Virus record (IMG/VR): IMGVR_UViG_3300042516_002489
Coordinates: 1 to 64,000 of that record
Direction: 5' to 3' (one strand)
Source of the DNA: a virus
Length of the DNA: 64,000 nucleotides
Shown here: positions 9,547-17,627 of the stretch, piece by piece
How the letters are laid out: every line of letters starts with the position of its first letter
Numbering within the stretch: the first letter of the stretch is position 1
Translations under genes and position numbers: made by a program
Notes under the pieces: generated by a model
What the model was told of the DNA's origin: nothing
The model's database searches: none
Seen by the model: only the letters and a program-made list of their open reading frames with translations

Positions 9547-9555
9547 AGTATATCA
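9547..9555 (-). promoter_or_regulatory. Extended -10 promoter (TGATATACT) for nrdJ
   Basis: The minus strand reads TGATATACT about 60 nt before the nrdJ start. It lies just downstream, in transcription order, of a terminator that ends the fibre operon. Confidence 0.5.
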
Positions 9556-9562
9556 CAAGTTT

Positions 9563-9593
9563 AAAAAGAAAAACACGCTCAATAAGAGCGTGT
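9563..9593 (-). terminator. Rho-independent terminator after the fibre operon
   Basis: Perfect 8-bp stem ACACGCTC/GAGCGTGT with an AATAA loop (9573-9593). On the minus strand a T-rich tract (TTTTTCTTTTT) follows. It would stop leftward transcription from the fibre genes before nrdJ. Confidence 0.85.
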
Positions 9594-9635
9594 AAATCTT
9601 TAGTTTAGAGTTAGTACTCTAAATATTTAGAAGCA

Positions 9636-10787
9636 CTAGCAACCTACAAGCATTAACTCGCTAAATGCTGCGCCTTGTGATGGAGTAATCCACTGAACTC
9701 CAGAACCAGTTGAAGAAAGAACTTGTCCTGATGTTCCTGTTGCGCTGCCTGCTGTAAGTGACCCAGTTAGAGTTGCATCTGAAAGTGTAAGTGCTGTAAT
9801 TGTTGTTACGGTTGCACCTGAAGCAATTGATGTTGATCCGAGAGTAGGTGCTGAATATCCTGAAATTGTTCCCCAAGAGGTTGAAGTTCCGTCAGTTGTT
9901 AGGTACTTTCCTGAGTTACCAGATTGTGAAGCAACTAAATCAGTACCATTATATTTCAAAGTTTTTCCTGATGCAAGATTAATATGTTCTGATGAAGTCC
10001 AAGCGTCTGTAGCATCTACCCAGTTAAAGGTTTTATCAGTTGCGCCCTTAAGTGTAATACCTCCGCCATCAGCAGTTGTATCTGTTGGGCTTGCTGCATC
10101 TCCAAGAACAATGTTCTTATCTTCTACGACAAGACTAGTTGAGTTGATATTTGTTGTGGTTCCGTTTACGGTCAAATCACCAGAAAGTGTTAAGTTTGCT
10201 GCAGAAACCGTACCTGTAAATGTTGGATCTGCTTTTGGAGCAAGTGCATTTAACTGTGTCTGAATTGCTGAAGTAACACCATCTACATAATTAAGTTCTG
10301 TAGCGGTTGCTGTAATAGCAACATCTTCGTTAATCTTTGGAGATGTTAAAGTCTTATTGGTAAGAGTTTCTGTCTTAGATGCTGTTGACTTATCATCCAA
10401 CTGAGTCTGAATTGCTGAAGTAACACCATTAAGGTATCCAATTTCAGTATCTGAAACATCAGTTACTCTAAGTTGAACTGTTCCTGTTGCATTAGGAAAT
10501 GTAATTGTACGATCCTCTGTAGGATCTGTAACCGCAAGAGTGGTCTCATATGAGTCTGCTGTTGCGCCTTCAAATGTAATACTTGTTCCAAATGAAGGGT
10601 TGGCTATTGAGTTAGCATCAATAAAGTAATCGAGGCTTGCCCAGTGATTAACACCATCGCCAATCTTAAACTTATTTGTGTCTGACTCAAAACCAATTTC
10701 TCCTGCATTCAGGATTGGGCCTAGGCCTTCGTTTGAAGATACCCACTGTGAAGCAGTTCCTCTACGCTGTTGCATTCTTGTTGCCAT
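9636..10787 (-). CDS. Tail fibre protein with T-N-K-T-L-T repeats
   Basis: 383 residues. The N-terminal roughly 55 residues (QQRRGTASQW, then GEIGFESDTNKFKIGDG) are a common phage fibre attachment module. The shaft carries repeats of the type TLTNKTLTSPK and TELNYVDGVTSAIQTQL. The C-terminal tip is short (AFSELMLVGC). The same repeats occur in the genes at 11303-13096 and 18079-18819. GGAGGAG precedes the ATG. It probably forms an elongated fibre for host contact. Confidence 0.8.
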   Translation of the reverse strand: MATRMQQRRGTASQWVSSNEGLGPILNAGEIGFESDTNKFKIGDGVNHWASLDYFIDANSIANPSFGTSITFEGATADSYETTLAVTDPTEDRTITFPNATGTVQLRVTDVSDTEIGYLNGVTSAIQTQLDDKSTASKTETLTNKTLTSPKINEDVAITATATELNYVDGVTSAIQTQLNALAPKADPTFTGTVSAANLTLSGDLTVNGTTTNINSTSLVVEDKNIVLGDAASPTDTTADGGGITLKGATDKTFNWVDATDAWTSSEHINLASGKTLKYNGTDLVASQSGNSGKYLTTDGTSTSWGTISGYSAPTLGSTSIASGATVTTITALTLSDATLTGSLTAGSATGTSGQVLSSTGSGVQWITPSQGAAFSELMLVGC

Positions 10788-10817
10788 TTATTTACTCCTC
10801 CATAGGTGTGTAATCAT

Positions 10818-10826
10818 ATTATATCA
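10818..10826 (-). promoter_or_regulatory. Extended -10 promoter (TGATATAAT) for the fibre gene
   Basis: The minus strand reads TGATATAAT about 30 nt before the fibre start at 10787. Confidence 0.5.
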
Positions 10827-10830
10827 GGTT

Positions 10831-11283
10831 TTAATTAAAGACTTCTGTTGCAATTCCGCCATCATACGTGACAGACCAACTGTTTGTATTATAAAAGCCA
10901 GCGTCCTCTGTGGCGCCTGCTTCATTGTAAAACCCTGCGTCTTTAAATGTTGAAACAATCAGGCCAGTTCCATCAATTGCTGTATCGTGGATGTGTTGTG
11001 CTATCTCTATTGTGTCATTTAGTGAAGCAAGTGTGTTCCATTGACCATTGTAATAAAAGGCAAGTCTGTTTTCTATTGTATCAATAAAAAGTTGTCCATT
11101 TTCAGCAGAAACTGGTGCGGATGAAGCAGTTTCAACTAGTAACTCTTTAGCATCTACATAAAGTTTAGTTGCTGCATGTGCATTTTCAGTAGGGGTGCCA
11201 ACTGTGACAGCCTGACCAAAAGTACCGCCTTGGGCTACATCTAGCCCATGCTTTACTTTAAAGTCTCTATTAGTTGTTGTCAC
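10831..11283 (-). CDS. Short tail fibre-type protein
   Basis: 150 residues from a GTG start preceded by GGAG at 6 nt spacing. The N-terminus (TNRDFKVKHGLDVAQGG) matches the start of the large fibre at 11303-13096 (VTKDFRVKAGLVVEG), suggesting a shared attachment domain. A segment ENAHAATKLYVDAKE is typical of fibre shafts. The C-terminus has a short repeat (KDAGFYNEAGATEDAGFYN). Probably a minor fibre or fibre tip. Confidence 0.7.
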   Translation of the reverse strand: MTTTNRDFKVKHGLDVAQGGTFGQAVTVGTPTENAHAATKLYVDAKELLVETASSAPVSAENGQLFIDTIENRLAFYYNGQWNTLASLNDTIEIAQHIHDTAIDGTGLIVSTFKDAGFYNEAGATEDAGFYNTNSWSVTYDGGIATEVFN

Positions 11284-11302
11284 AGTTGACTCCCGTCTCT
11301 AA

Positions 11303-13096
11303 TTATGCTTCGATGTAGGTCTTGCTTACCTTAACAGCAGTATCTGCGGCAGCAGCAGTAACCTGAAGAAGAACGTTGCCACCTGAGAAGACAGCATTTG
11401 TTGTTCCTAGTTCACCATTACTTTGTACATTAGCATATTCTGTTAAGTAAACATTGTTATCACCGTCTACAGCAACAAGTACTTCAATTACTTCAATGTT
11501 GCCAGACTTTTTCATCTGAACAACATACTTAGCAGCAGAATATGTTGTTGCTGAGAATGTATCAATTGTTGTTGCTGAAGTTCCAGCAGTTGCAGTTGCA
11601 GATCCAACGAGAGCATCTGGTAGAGCAAGGCTGGTACCTGTTGCTGCTCCAATTTCTGGAGTAACAAGAGTTGGTGTATTAGAATATACTACAACTCCAG
11701 TTCCTGTCTCATCTGTAAGTACTCCTGCAAGTTCTGAAGATGTTGTTGCAGCAAGTGCTGAAATCTTACTTGTTGTATAAACACCATTTGTTACTGTTGC
11801 AGCATTTCCTGTGTACTCTGTTGCTGATAGAACCTGAGTTCCAGCAATCTTTAATACTTTGCCAGAAGCAAGATCAAAGTGCTCTGAAGAGGTCCATGAG
11901 TCAGTCGCATCTACCCAGTTAAGAGTCTTATCTGTAGCACCCTTGAGAGTAATACCACCACCGTCAGCGCCTGCGTCTGTTGGTGTTGCTACTGAACCAA
12001 GTGTAAGGTTCTTGTCATCAACTGTGATTTCTGTTGAGTTAATTGTAGTTGTTGTACCATTAACTGTTAAGTCCCCTGAAAGAACCAAAGATGTACCAGT
12101 TGCAGCACCAATGTTTGGTGTTACAAGTGTTGGGGTATCAGCAAAAACAAGTGCTCCAGTACCAGTCTCATCAGAGATTACTGTACGAAGTTCTGCTGAA
12201 GTTGTTGCAGCAAAAACATCTAACTTGTTGTTTGTAAGAGCAACAGTACCTGTAGCATCTGGCAAAGTAATAGTCTTGTCAGATGTTGGGTCTGTAACTG
12301 TAAGTGTTGTTTCAAAGTCATTTGCTGTAGCACCTTCAAAAACAATTCCGTTTCCGTCTACTGCTGGAGAGGTAAGTGTTTTATTTGTAAGTGTCTGTGT
12401 GTCAGATGTTCCAACTACTGAACCAGTTACACCGTGTACTCCTGTTGAAGCACCTGTGTGAGTTGTAAGGTCTCCAGATGAAGCCTTATCATTTAACTGT
12501 GTTTGAATTGCTGATGTTACACCGTCTACATAGTTAAGTTCTGTGGTTGAAAGTGTTGCTCCATCAAGAATGTTAAGTTCTGTTGAAGTTGCTAGAAGTG
12601 CAACATCTTCATTGACCTTTGGTGATGTTAAAGTCTTGTTGGTAAGTGTCTGTGTGTTAGTTGTACCAACTACAGCACCAGTTGCTCCATGTGCTTCTGT
12701 AAGGTTTGCGTGTGTTGTAAGATCTGAAGTAAGTGCTACTGTTCCAGAAGCATCTGGAAGTGTGATTGTGCGGTCTGCTGTTGGGTCAGTTACTGCAAGT
12801 GTTGTTTCAAAATCATTTGCTGTAGATCCTTCAAACTCAATGCTTGTACCAAATACACCAACTGCTGCTGGTGCTTGCCACTCAACGCCGTATGTTGCAC
12901 CTGAGTTTGCTGTAAGTACTTGACCGTTTGTACCAATGCCTAAACGAGCAACTGCATCGTCTGCGCTACCAACAATCAAATCACCTTTAGCGTCAACGAC
13001 ACCTGCTGTGATAATATTCTTTCCATTAACGGTTGCTGTTGATCCCTCAACAACTAATCCCGCTTTTACTCTAAAATCTTTTGTTACTGTTGCCAT
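11303..13096 (-). CDS. Large repetitive tail fibre protein
   Basis: 597 residues made mostly of Thr/Ala/Ser/Gly-rich shaft repeats. Blocks such as TQTLTNKTLTSP, DFETTLAVTDPTADRTITLP and TELNYVDGVTSAIQTQLN recur two or three times. The N-terminus matches the neighbouring 150-residue protein. A C-terminal domain of about 90 residues (YVVQMKKSGNIEVIEVLVAV, then VYLTEYANVQ) resembles the C-terminus of the 148-residue protein encoded at 13110-13556 (YLVSIKKTSGG, VSVSEYGTV), which points to a shared tip domain. It is a host-contact fibre by inference. Confidence 0.8.
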   Translation of the reverse strand: MATVTKDFRVKAGLVVEGSTATVNGKNIITAGVVDAKGDLIVGSADDAVARLGIGTNGQVLTANSGATYGVEWQAPAAVGVFGTSIEFEGSTANDFETTLAVTDPTADRTITLPDASGTVALTSDLTTHANLTEAHGATGAVVGTTNTQTLTNKTLTSPKVNEDVALLATSTELNILDGATLSTTELNYVDGVTSAIQTQLNDKASSGDLTTHTGASTGVHGVTGSVVGTSDTQTLTNKTLTSPAVDGNGIVFEGATANDFETTLTVTDPTSDKTITLPDATGTVALTNNKLDVFAATTSAELRTVISDETGTGALVFADTPTLVTPNIGAATGTSLVLSGDLTVNGTTTTINSTEITVDDKNLTLGSVATPTDAGADGGGITLKGATDKTLNWVDATDSWTSSEHFDLASGKVLKIAGTQVLSATEYTGNAATVTNGVYTTSKISALAATTSSELAGVLTDETGTGVVVYSNTPTLVTPEIGAATGTSLALPDALVGSATATAGTSATTIDTFSATTYSAAKYVVQMKKSGNIEVIEVLVAVDGDNNVYLTEYANVQSNGELGTTNAVFSGGNVLLQVTAAAADTAVKVSKTYIEA

Positions 13097-13109
13097 TTTA
13101 TCTCCTTAG

Positions 13110-13556
13110 TTAAGCCTTTAACCCAATACGCAAATAGCGTAAGGTTATCGGGGTTTGCCCACCCACTGGAACTACAGTTAGCGAAACTGTATCTCCTGCT
13201 CTAGACACGGAGATGGTGCCAATATTCCCATCATTGTCTACTGTTCCATATTCACTGACGCTTACATCTGTATTGTCAGGAACAATGGTTAATTCTGTGG
13301 CCCAGTATTTATTTGCGCCTCCAGAAGTCTTTTTAATTGAGACCAGGTATTTTACGGATCTCCACTCGCTTGCTAAAAAGTTATCAAAGATTGTTGAGTT
13401 TTCAATGCCGTTAATTGTAACTTCATTGTTACCATCTGAACCAAGGTCTGTTGATCTTGCAGAGGTGCTATCAATTAAGTCCTCATAGTTTTCTTGAGTT
13501 GGACGGTCTCCAGTCTGAAACAGAGACTTGATGCTTGAGATTGATAATTTAGCCAT
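13110..13556 (-). CDS. Fibre-tip-like structural protein
   Basis: 148 residues. The N-terminus (LSISSIKSLFQTGDRPTQENYEDLIDS) is a common phage structural motif. The C-terminal roughly 80 residues are beta-rich and match the C-terminal domain of the large fibre encoded next. The ATG lies only 6 nt after a TATAAT box, so the mRNA is probably leaderless. Confidence 0.65.
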   Translation of the reverse strand: MAKLSISSIKSLFQTGDRPTQENYEDLIDSTSARSTDLGSDGNNEVTINGIENSTIFDNFLASEWRSVKYLVSIKKTSGGANKYWATELTIVPDNTDVSVSEYGTVDNDGNIGTISVSRAGDTVSLTVVPVGGQTPITLRYLRIGLKA

Positions 13557-13562
13557 GTTTGA

Positions 13563-13571
13563 ATTATATCA
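13563..13571 (-). promoter_or_regulatory. Extended -10 (TGATATAAT), leaderless start at 13556
   Basis: The -10 hexamer ends 6 nt before the ATG. Transcription should start at or next to the start codon. Confidence 0.6.
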
Positions 13572-13577
13572 TACATT

Positions 13578-13799
13578 TTAAAGTATATAGTTAGAGAAAC
13601 CGATAACCTGTAAGGGGATTGCTGGAACATTGCCTATAGATGTTGGTATCTGTATTGCAGTAAATCTAATTCTAAATGGTAGGATCGAATCTATGCTTAC
13701 CCCCCGATTTGGCTGGGTAATTTCTACATTTGGAAAAGATACTTTTTCAATAACTTTTGCAAAAATTGGAGTATTGTTATTTATAACAACTGATGCCAT
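13578..13799 (-). CDS. Small structural-type hypothetical protein
   Basis: 73 residues, beta-rich and hydrophobic (ILPFRIRFTAIQIPTS, PAIPLQVIGFSNYIL). The start at 13799 touches the stop of the upstream gene. No family is recognised. The position within the fibre/baseplate genes suggests a virion or assembly role. Confidence 0.65.
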   Translation of the reverse strand: MASVVINNNTPIFAKVIEKVSFPNVEITQPNRGVSIDSILPFRIRFTAIQIPTSIGNVPAIPLQVIGFSNYIL

Positions 13800-14212
13800 T
13801 AGTTTGTAACATCCTCAAGGAGAGTAATCTTCCCTTGAGCAACTGTCCAAACAAGTGTGTTCTGTGGAAGGCGTAATTCAATATCAAAAATGTCATTTGT
13901 TTGCAACTGTGCGGTTTGTGCAGCAGTTAGGTTAACTTTAAATTCACCATCGTTATCTTCTAAATCTTGTGACGGAGTAATCGAAAAAATTAAAGTTGCA
14001 GTGTCTGTAATTACTTGAGGGTTAACTGGAGTTGTTGGTCTTTTAAATTCCGCCTCGATAGTCCAGTCAGGGATATTTAAAGGTTGTTTAGCATCATCTG
14101 TTAGATAAATTCTAAAAGAGGCTGTGTCTCCCTTTACAATAGTCCAATTAACAAATGGTGGCGCTTCGCCAATATCGTATGTAGATGCACCTTGTCCTCT
14201 ATATGTTGCCAT
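13799..14212 (-). CDS. BppU-like baseplate/tail domain protein, paralogue 1
   Basis: 137 residues. The pattern FVNWTIVKGDTASFRIYLTD, then a beta-rich middle and a C-terminal WTVAQGKITLLEDVT, resembles the Ig-like domain of baseplate upper proteins. Two paralogues are at 19414-19770 and 20619-21035. The start overlaps the preceding stop (TAATG). It probably joins fibres to the baseplate, which is inference. Confidence 0.65.
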   Translation of the reverse strand: MATYRGQGASTYDIGEAPPFVNWTIVKGDTASFRIYLTDDAKQPLNIPDWTIEAEFKRPTTPVNPQVITDTATLIFSITPSQDLEDNDGEFKVNLTAAQTAQLQTNDIFDIELRLPQNTLVWTVAQGKITLLEDVTN

Positions 14213-14742
14213 TATGCCAAACCTGCTTTCAATGATCCCCAGGTGCCATTGCCCTTTGGTTGACCAACTAGTAATATTCCAGCAGAAGAACTTTTCTTTG
14301 CAACTATTGCTACTGCCCCAGATCCTGCGGTTGGCTGAGTAGCAGTAAGACCTCCTGTGGTTCCAACATATAAAATATTTCCAGCCTCATAAGAGTTTGT
14401 GTTAATTGATGAAAATACTCCAGAAATAACAACTACGCCATCATTGGTGTTTGCAATTGCTGCTTGTGCTAAACCAATTACTGGAAATGTTGCAAGGTTG
14501 GTAGAAACACTTTTTGCTACTGTTGGTTTAGATGTTCCAAATCCAGAAATATAAACTGGATCCCCCTTAGCAATACTTACACCGCTACTATTTGTAACTT
14601 CTATTGTTTGATATGGAAGTCCTAGTGTTGGAAGTATTAATTCTAGTTGTTCTGCTAATGATTGAATATCCTCATGTACATTTACCTGATCGGAAAGTAC
14701 TGGGTATGGAAGATCATATATTGGAGTTACACCTGTAGCCAT
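14212..14742 (-). CDS. Fibre/baseplate-associated beta-rich protein
   Basis: 176 residues from ATG 14742, chosen for its AAGGA site and a TATAAT box 9 nt upstream. An upstream in-frame ATG adds only a hydrophobic, poorly supported stretch. The N-terminus (YDLPYPVLSDQVNVHEDIQSL) is like that of the fibre at 18079-18819 (KIPSLSDQADIQAALR). The core has Gly/Ser/Thr-rich beta strands (GDPVYISGFGTSKP, GNILYVGTTGGLT) typical of phage fibre-associated domains. Confidence 0.65.
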   Translation of the reverse strand: MATGVTPIYDLPYPVLSDQVNVHEDIQSLAEQLELILPTLGLPYQTIEVTNSSGVSIAKGDPVYISGFGTSKPTVAKSVSTNLATFPVIGLAQAAIANTNDGVVVISGVFSSINTNSYEAGNILYVGTTGGLTATQPTAGSGAVAIVAKKSSSAGILLVGQPKGNGTWGSLKAGLA

Positions 14743-14751
14743 AGTCCTTCT

Positions 14752-14760
14752 ATTATACCA
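14752..14760 (-). promoter_or_regulatory. Extended -10 promoter (TGGTATAAT)
   Basis: The minus strand reads TGGTATAAT, 9 nt before the ATG at 14742. It lies back to back with the rightward promoter of the lysozyme-like gene. Confidence 0.55.
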
Positions 14761-14809
14761 CTTTGAATTATAACAAATAGATAACAATAATAAAAAAAAT
14801 ATCAAAAGT

Positions 14810-14839
14810 TTGCTTTTGAGGGCTAAAACATGTTATACT
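14810..14839 (+). promoter_or_regulatory. Sigma70-type promoter for the lysozyme-like gene
   Basis: TTGCTT, an 18-nt spacer, then TATACT with the extended TG element (TGTTATACT). It is the only rightward promoter seen inside the leftward late block. Confidence 0.65.
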
Positions 14840-14846
14840 TGTACTA

Positions 14847-14864
14847 TGCTACCGCAGGGTAGCA
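14847..14864 (+). promoter_or_regulatory. Hairpin at the mRNA 5' end
   Basis: 7-bp perfect stem TGCTACC/GGTAGCA with a GCAG loop, starting about 8 nt after the -10. It may stabilise the transcript or act in regulation. AGGAGG follows at 14875-14880. Confidence 0.5.
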
Positions 14865-14888
14865 ATTTTGCTCTAGGAGGTTTATATT

Positions 14889-15461
14889 ATGAGAAGAGAC
14901 AAAATGGCTTGGATTGGAATCCTATCATTAGTTGGAATGATTGCACCTATATCAAATTCTGCTAATGCGCTAACTAATACAACTGAAAATAATTTATTGA
15001 GTAATAAGACCTTGACTACCCCTGCCGACCCTAAGTCGGTTTTTTTGGTTTCTAAGCCAAAAAAAGTCATGGTATTAGAAAAGTACAAGAATGCACATTC
15101 TTTGACTGACTACGACTTGGTTCAATTATTGAAGGCTGTAGGTTTTACTGGGAAAGGTTTAAAGACCGCTTGGGCTGTAGCCAAGGCGGAGTCAAACGGA
15201 AGACCTTTTGCTTTTAATGGCAACATAAAAACTGGAGACAGTTCTTACGGGGTATTTCAAATAAATATGATTGGGGATCTAGGACCTGATCGTAGAGATA
15301 AGTTTGACCTAGATGCTAATGCTGAGTTGTTTAGCCCTGTCAAAAATGCAGAGATTGTATTTCATATGACTAAGGGTGGAACGGACTGGAAGTCTTGGAA
15401 ATATGCCAAGACCGCACCTGTTCAAAGATGGCTAAAAAAGTTCCCTAGCCAACACGCTTAA
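14889..15461 (+). CDS. Secreted lysozyme/lytic transglycosylase-like protein
   Basis: 190 residues with an N-terminal signal-type segment (RRDKMAWIGILSLVGMIAPI, then SNSANA). The C-terminal roughly 110 residues are SLT/lysozyme-like: a Glu in AVAKAESNGRPFAFNG followed by GDSSYGVFQINMIGDLGP. This resembles the catalytic Glu and the SYGLFQIN-type strand of transglycosylases that cleave peptidoglycan. It has its own promoter, a 5' hairpin, AGGAGG and a strong terminator, and lies opposite to all neighbours. It may be a lysis enzyme, a wall-degrading virion protein, or a gene expressed on its own schedule. Confidence 0.8.
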   Translation: MRRDKMAWIGILSLVGMIAPISNSANALTNTTENNLLSNKTLTTPADPKSVFLVSKPKKVMVLEKYKNAHSLTDYDLVQLLKAVGFTGKGLKTAWAVAKAESNGRPFAFNGNIKTGDSSYGVFQINMIGDLGPDRRDKFDLDANAELFSPVKNAEIVFHMTKGGTDWKSWKYAKTAPVQRWLKKFPSQHA

Positions 15462-15473
15462 AGATAAAAAATA

Positions 15474-15507
15474 ACCCCTACTTTAATTAGTAGGGGTATT
15501 TTTTTTA
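15474..15507. terminator. Bidirectional Rho-independent terminator
   Basis: 9-bp stem ACCCCTACT/AGTAGGGGT with loop TTAATT, followed by a T8 tract on the plus strand and a T-rich tract on the minus strand. It ends both the lysozyme-like gene and the leftward gene at 15505-16206. Confidence 0.92.
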
Positions 15508-16206
15508 TTTATATTCTTTATTTTGTCTAAATTGAAATTTATAGGAATCAAAAATTTTTGTTTTTAATTTTTTTGTTGCTTTGACGTGCTCTTCAATATT
15601 TTTATCATTTCCTATTGACATTTTCCAAGAATCTCTTTTAATTGGAATGACTTGCGCTATTGGTGTTCCTGCAGGAATTAACCCTTCAAAATTTTTATCA
15701 TTTATAACAAAAGGAAAGTTTACTGGACTCACATATTCGTCTGTATCAACAAACCCAGGGAAAATAGTAAAAACTGATTCTCTGTGTGCTGGAGGGATAA
15801 AAAAAGTTGAATACCCTTTTGGGGTTTTGATTGCCCATGGATTGATCCATTTTGGATAAGGAAATCCGTTATATGATGGATGGTTTGGTGCTTGCACTGT
15901 ACCATGAAACTCTACTGGAGTAACTCCACCTGGCCATTCATAACCATGAAATTGTGTTCCATTTTCATCATATTTTTTGCTAACCCAAACATCTGTAAAA
16001 GTTGTTATTATATATCCAGCAGTTATGGAATCAAAAACTGGCATACATCTTTTTATTGTTCCAGTTGTAACGCCAAGCCCAGTTGGTTTTTTTTCATCAC
16101 CAACATATGAAGCAATTTCTTTATACCAATTTGGAATAAAATGAGATGATGGTTTGGGTTCATTTAAATCTGCAACGTCCGCTACTTTTGTAAAAGTTAT
16201 GTTCAT
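15505..16206 (-). CDS. Conserved phage protein, three-member family, paralogue A
   Basis: 233 residues from ATG 16206, which follows GGGGA; an ATG at 16218 is possible. Key blocks are HFIPNWYKEI, RCMPVFDSITAGYIITTFTD, WAIKTPKGYSTFFIPP, FPGFVDTDEYVSPVNFPF and FEGLIPAGTPIAQVIPIKRDSW. Paralogues are at 36931-37611 and 42166-42885, so it is one of three dispersed copies. A beta-rich, cupin-like fold is conceivable but unproven. The family is not named with confidence, and its function is unknown. Confidence 0.8.
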   Translation of the reverse strand: MNITFTKVADVADLNEPKPSSHFIPNWYKEIASYVGDEKKPTGLGVTTGTIKRCMPVFDSITAGYIITTFTDVWVSKKYDENGTQFHGYEWPGGVTPVEFHGTVQAPNHPSYNGFPYPKWINPWAIKTPKGYSTFFIPPAHRESVFTIFPGFVDTDEYVSPVNFPFVINDKNFEGLIPAGTPIAQVIPIKRDSWKMSIGNDKNIEEHVKATKKLKTKIFDSYKFQFRQNKEYK

Positions 16207-16228
16207 GTTTCCCCACATTCTATAAACA

Positions 16229-16237
16229 AGTATAACA
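16229..16237 (-). promoter_or_regulatory. Extended -10 promoter (TGTTATACT)
   Basis: The minus strand reads TGTTATACT about 23 nt before the preferred start of the paralogue A gene. Confidence 0.45.
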
Positions 16238-16290
16238 CAACCTACAGAAATTACACAATTATAAAATATTGTTTTTGTCTATTTTATATT

Positions 16291-16515
16291 TTATTCAGGT
16301 ATAACTTCAGGCTCGTCCTCAGGAACAACTGCATTTGGATCAATGAATTCATTGAGTTGATATAAAAATCCAACTTGTGCAATATCACTTTCAATAATTT
16401 CATCATAAGAAAATGTTTCTTTGACTTCGTTTAACAATTCTTCACTTGGTAAATCAAAGATAAGAACATTTACAACATTTTCACCTTGAATACAAGCATA
16501 CGGTTTTGCTGCCAT
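16291..16515 (-). CDS. Small acidic protein next to the adhesin
   Basis: 74 residues from ATG 16515, behind GGAGAAG. It has an N-terminal PYACIQGENVVNVLIFDLP and an acidic, Pro-rich C-terminus (VVPEDEPEVIPE). It directly follows the glycine-rich adhesin gene. Small proteins in this position are often fibre assembly helpers, but no family was recognised. Confidence 0.65.
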   Translation of the reverse strand: MAAKPYACIQGENVVNVLIFDLPSEELLNEVKETFSYDEIIESDIAQVGFLYQLNEFIDPNAVVPEDEPEVIPE

Positions 16516-16517
16516 TT

Positions 16518-17627
16518 TTATTTCTTCTCCCAAACAATAACTCTACCTGGTGCACCTGCGCCACCAGCACCGCCAGGACCGTTAGACTGTCCCCAGCCTC
16601 CTCCTGCAAGACCGCCACCGCCACCGCCGCCGCCTCCGCCTGATGGCTGAACTCCTACTTCTCCTGCTGCACCGCCGCTTGCGCCACCGCTATCTCCGTT
16701 TACGTTTTGGTTTCCGGAACCACCGCCACCGCCTGCTGCGCCATTTGGTGCTCCTGCAGTACCGCCACCACCGCCACCTGATCCACCAGGGCTAAATCTA
16801 ACTGCACCAGATCCACCGCCACCACCGCCACCACCGAAGTTATAGGCTGTTGTATTAAGACCTGCTCCAGTTAGGGCTATGTTTGTACCAGCGTTGCCTG
16901 CACCGCCAGTTTGTCCTGGGTTATTATTTCCTAGCGCTCTTGCTGCACCGCTTCCGCCATTTCCACCAGCATTAACAGTAACTTTTCCACTTGCATTTCC
17001 AGTACCGTCAGATACTAAAAATGTTCCAAATGAACTGTTTCCATTTGCTGCTGCAACTGTTGCAACAATGTTTGTACCTGAGTTAAGTGCATTAACAAAT
17101 CCTGCTGATGCTGTTCCTCCAGCACCTCCAGCACCGCCAGTTGATCCTGGACCGTTACCAGTATTTCCAGAAGTACCAGTCTTACCACCAGCAAAGGTGA
17201 AAACTGCCAACTGGCTAATTGCAGAAGGAACTGTATAGGTAGCCGTTGAATTATATGTTTGTGCTAGTTGATATGTGAATGCAATTGCTGTAAATCCTGC
17301 AGATTCTGGACCGTATGGACTAGTTGCAGTTGCGTTTGTTGCGCTTACTTTAAAAGTATAGGAAGTTCCTGCTGTCAAACCAGTCACAGTAAGTGGGCTG
17401 CTTGCTCCAGTAGCAGTAAAGTTTCCTGGTGTGCTAATAACTGTATAAGATGCTGCTGCTCCACCTGTTGGTGCTGGTGTAAAAGCAACTTGTGCTCCTA
17501 GGTCTATAAGAGTTACAGATGAAACCGTTGGCGCATCTGGAACATCTAGGGCTGGCGTATTTGCAGCCATTACTTGATTATATTTTGCTCCAGTTAATCC
17601 TGAGTTACTAGCACGTCTAATTGCCAT
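16518..17627 (-). CDS. Glycine-rich adhesin with a fibronectin type III domain
   Basis: 369 residues. Residues 30-115 form a fibronectin III-like domain (PDAPTVSSVTLIDLG, LTVTGLTAGTSYTFKVSATN). From about residue 125 a beta domain (YTVPSAISQLAVFTFAGGK) leads into about 200 residues dominated by Gly runs of up to nine, separated by Ala, Ser, Asn and Pro, ending APGRVIVWEKK. The Gly-rich part recalls the polyglycine sandwich of T-even gp38 receptor-binding adhesins. It is coupled to the upstream gene by TAATG. A receptor-binding tip is the most likely role, by inference. Confidence 0.72.
   Translation of the reverse strand: MAIRRASNSGLTGAKYNQVMAANTPALDVPDAPTVSSVTLIDLGAQVAFTPAPTGGAAASYTVISTPGNFTATGASSPLTVTGLTAGTSYTFKVSATNATATSPYGPESAGFTAIAFTYQLAQTYNSTATYTVPSAISQLAVFTFAGGKTGTSGNTGNGPGSTGGAGGAGGTASAGFVNALNSGTNIVATVAAANGNSSFGTFLVSDGTGNASGKVTVNAGGNGGSGAARALGNNNPGQTGGAGNAGTNIALTGAGLNTTAYNFGGGGGGGGSGAVRFSPGGSGGGGGGTAGAPNGAAGGGGGSGNQNVNGDSGGASGGAAGEVGVQPSGGGGGGGGGGLAGGGWGQSNGPGGAGGAGAPGRVIVWEKK

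Noticed and set aside
11859-12461. A 200-codon open frame on the plus strand
   Set aside because: It lies opposite the repetitive fibre gene; its Val/Ser/Pro-rich sequence mirrors the fibre repeats, and it has no ribosome site. A shadow.
16879-17238. A 119-codon Pro/Ala-rich frame on the plus strand
   Set aside because: Antisense of the glycine-rich adhesin: Gly codons read backwards give Pro/Ala.
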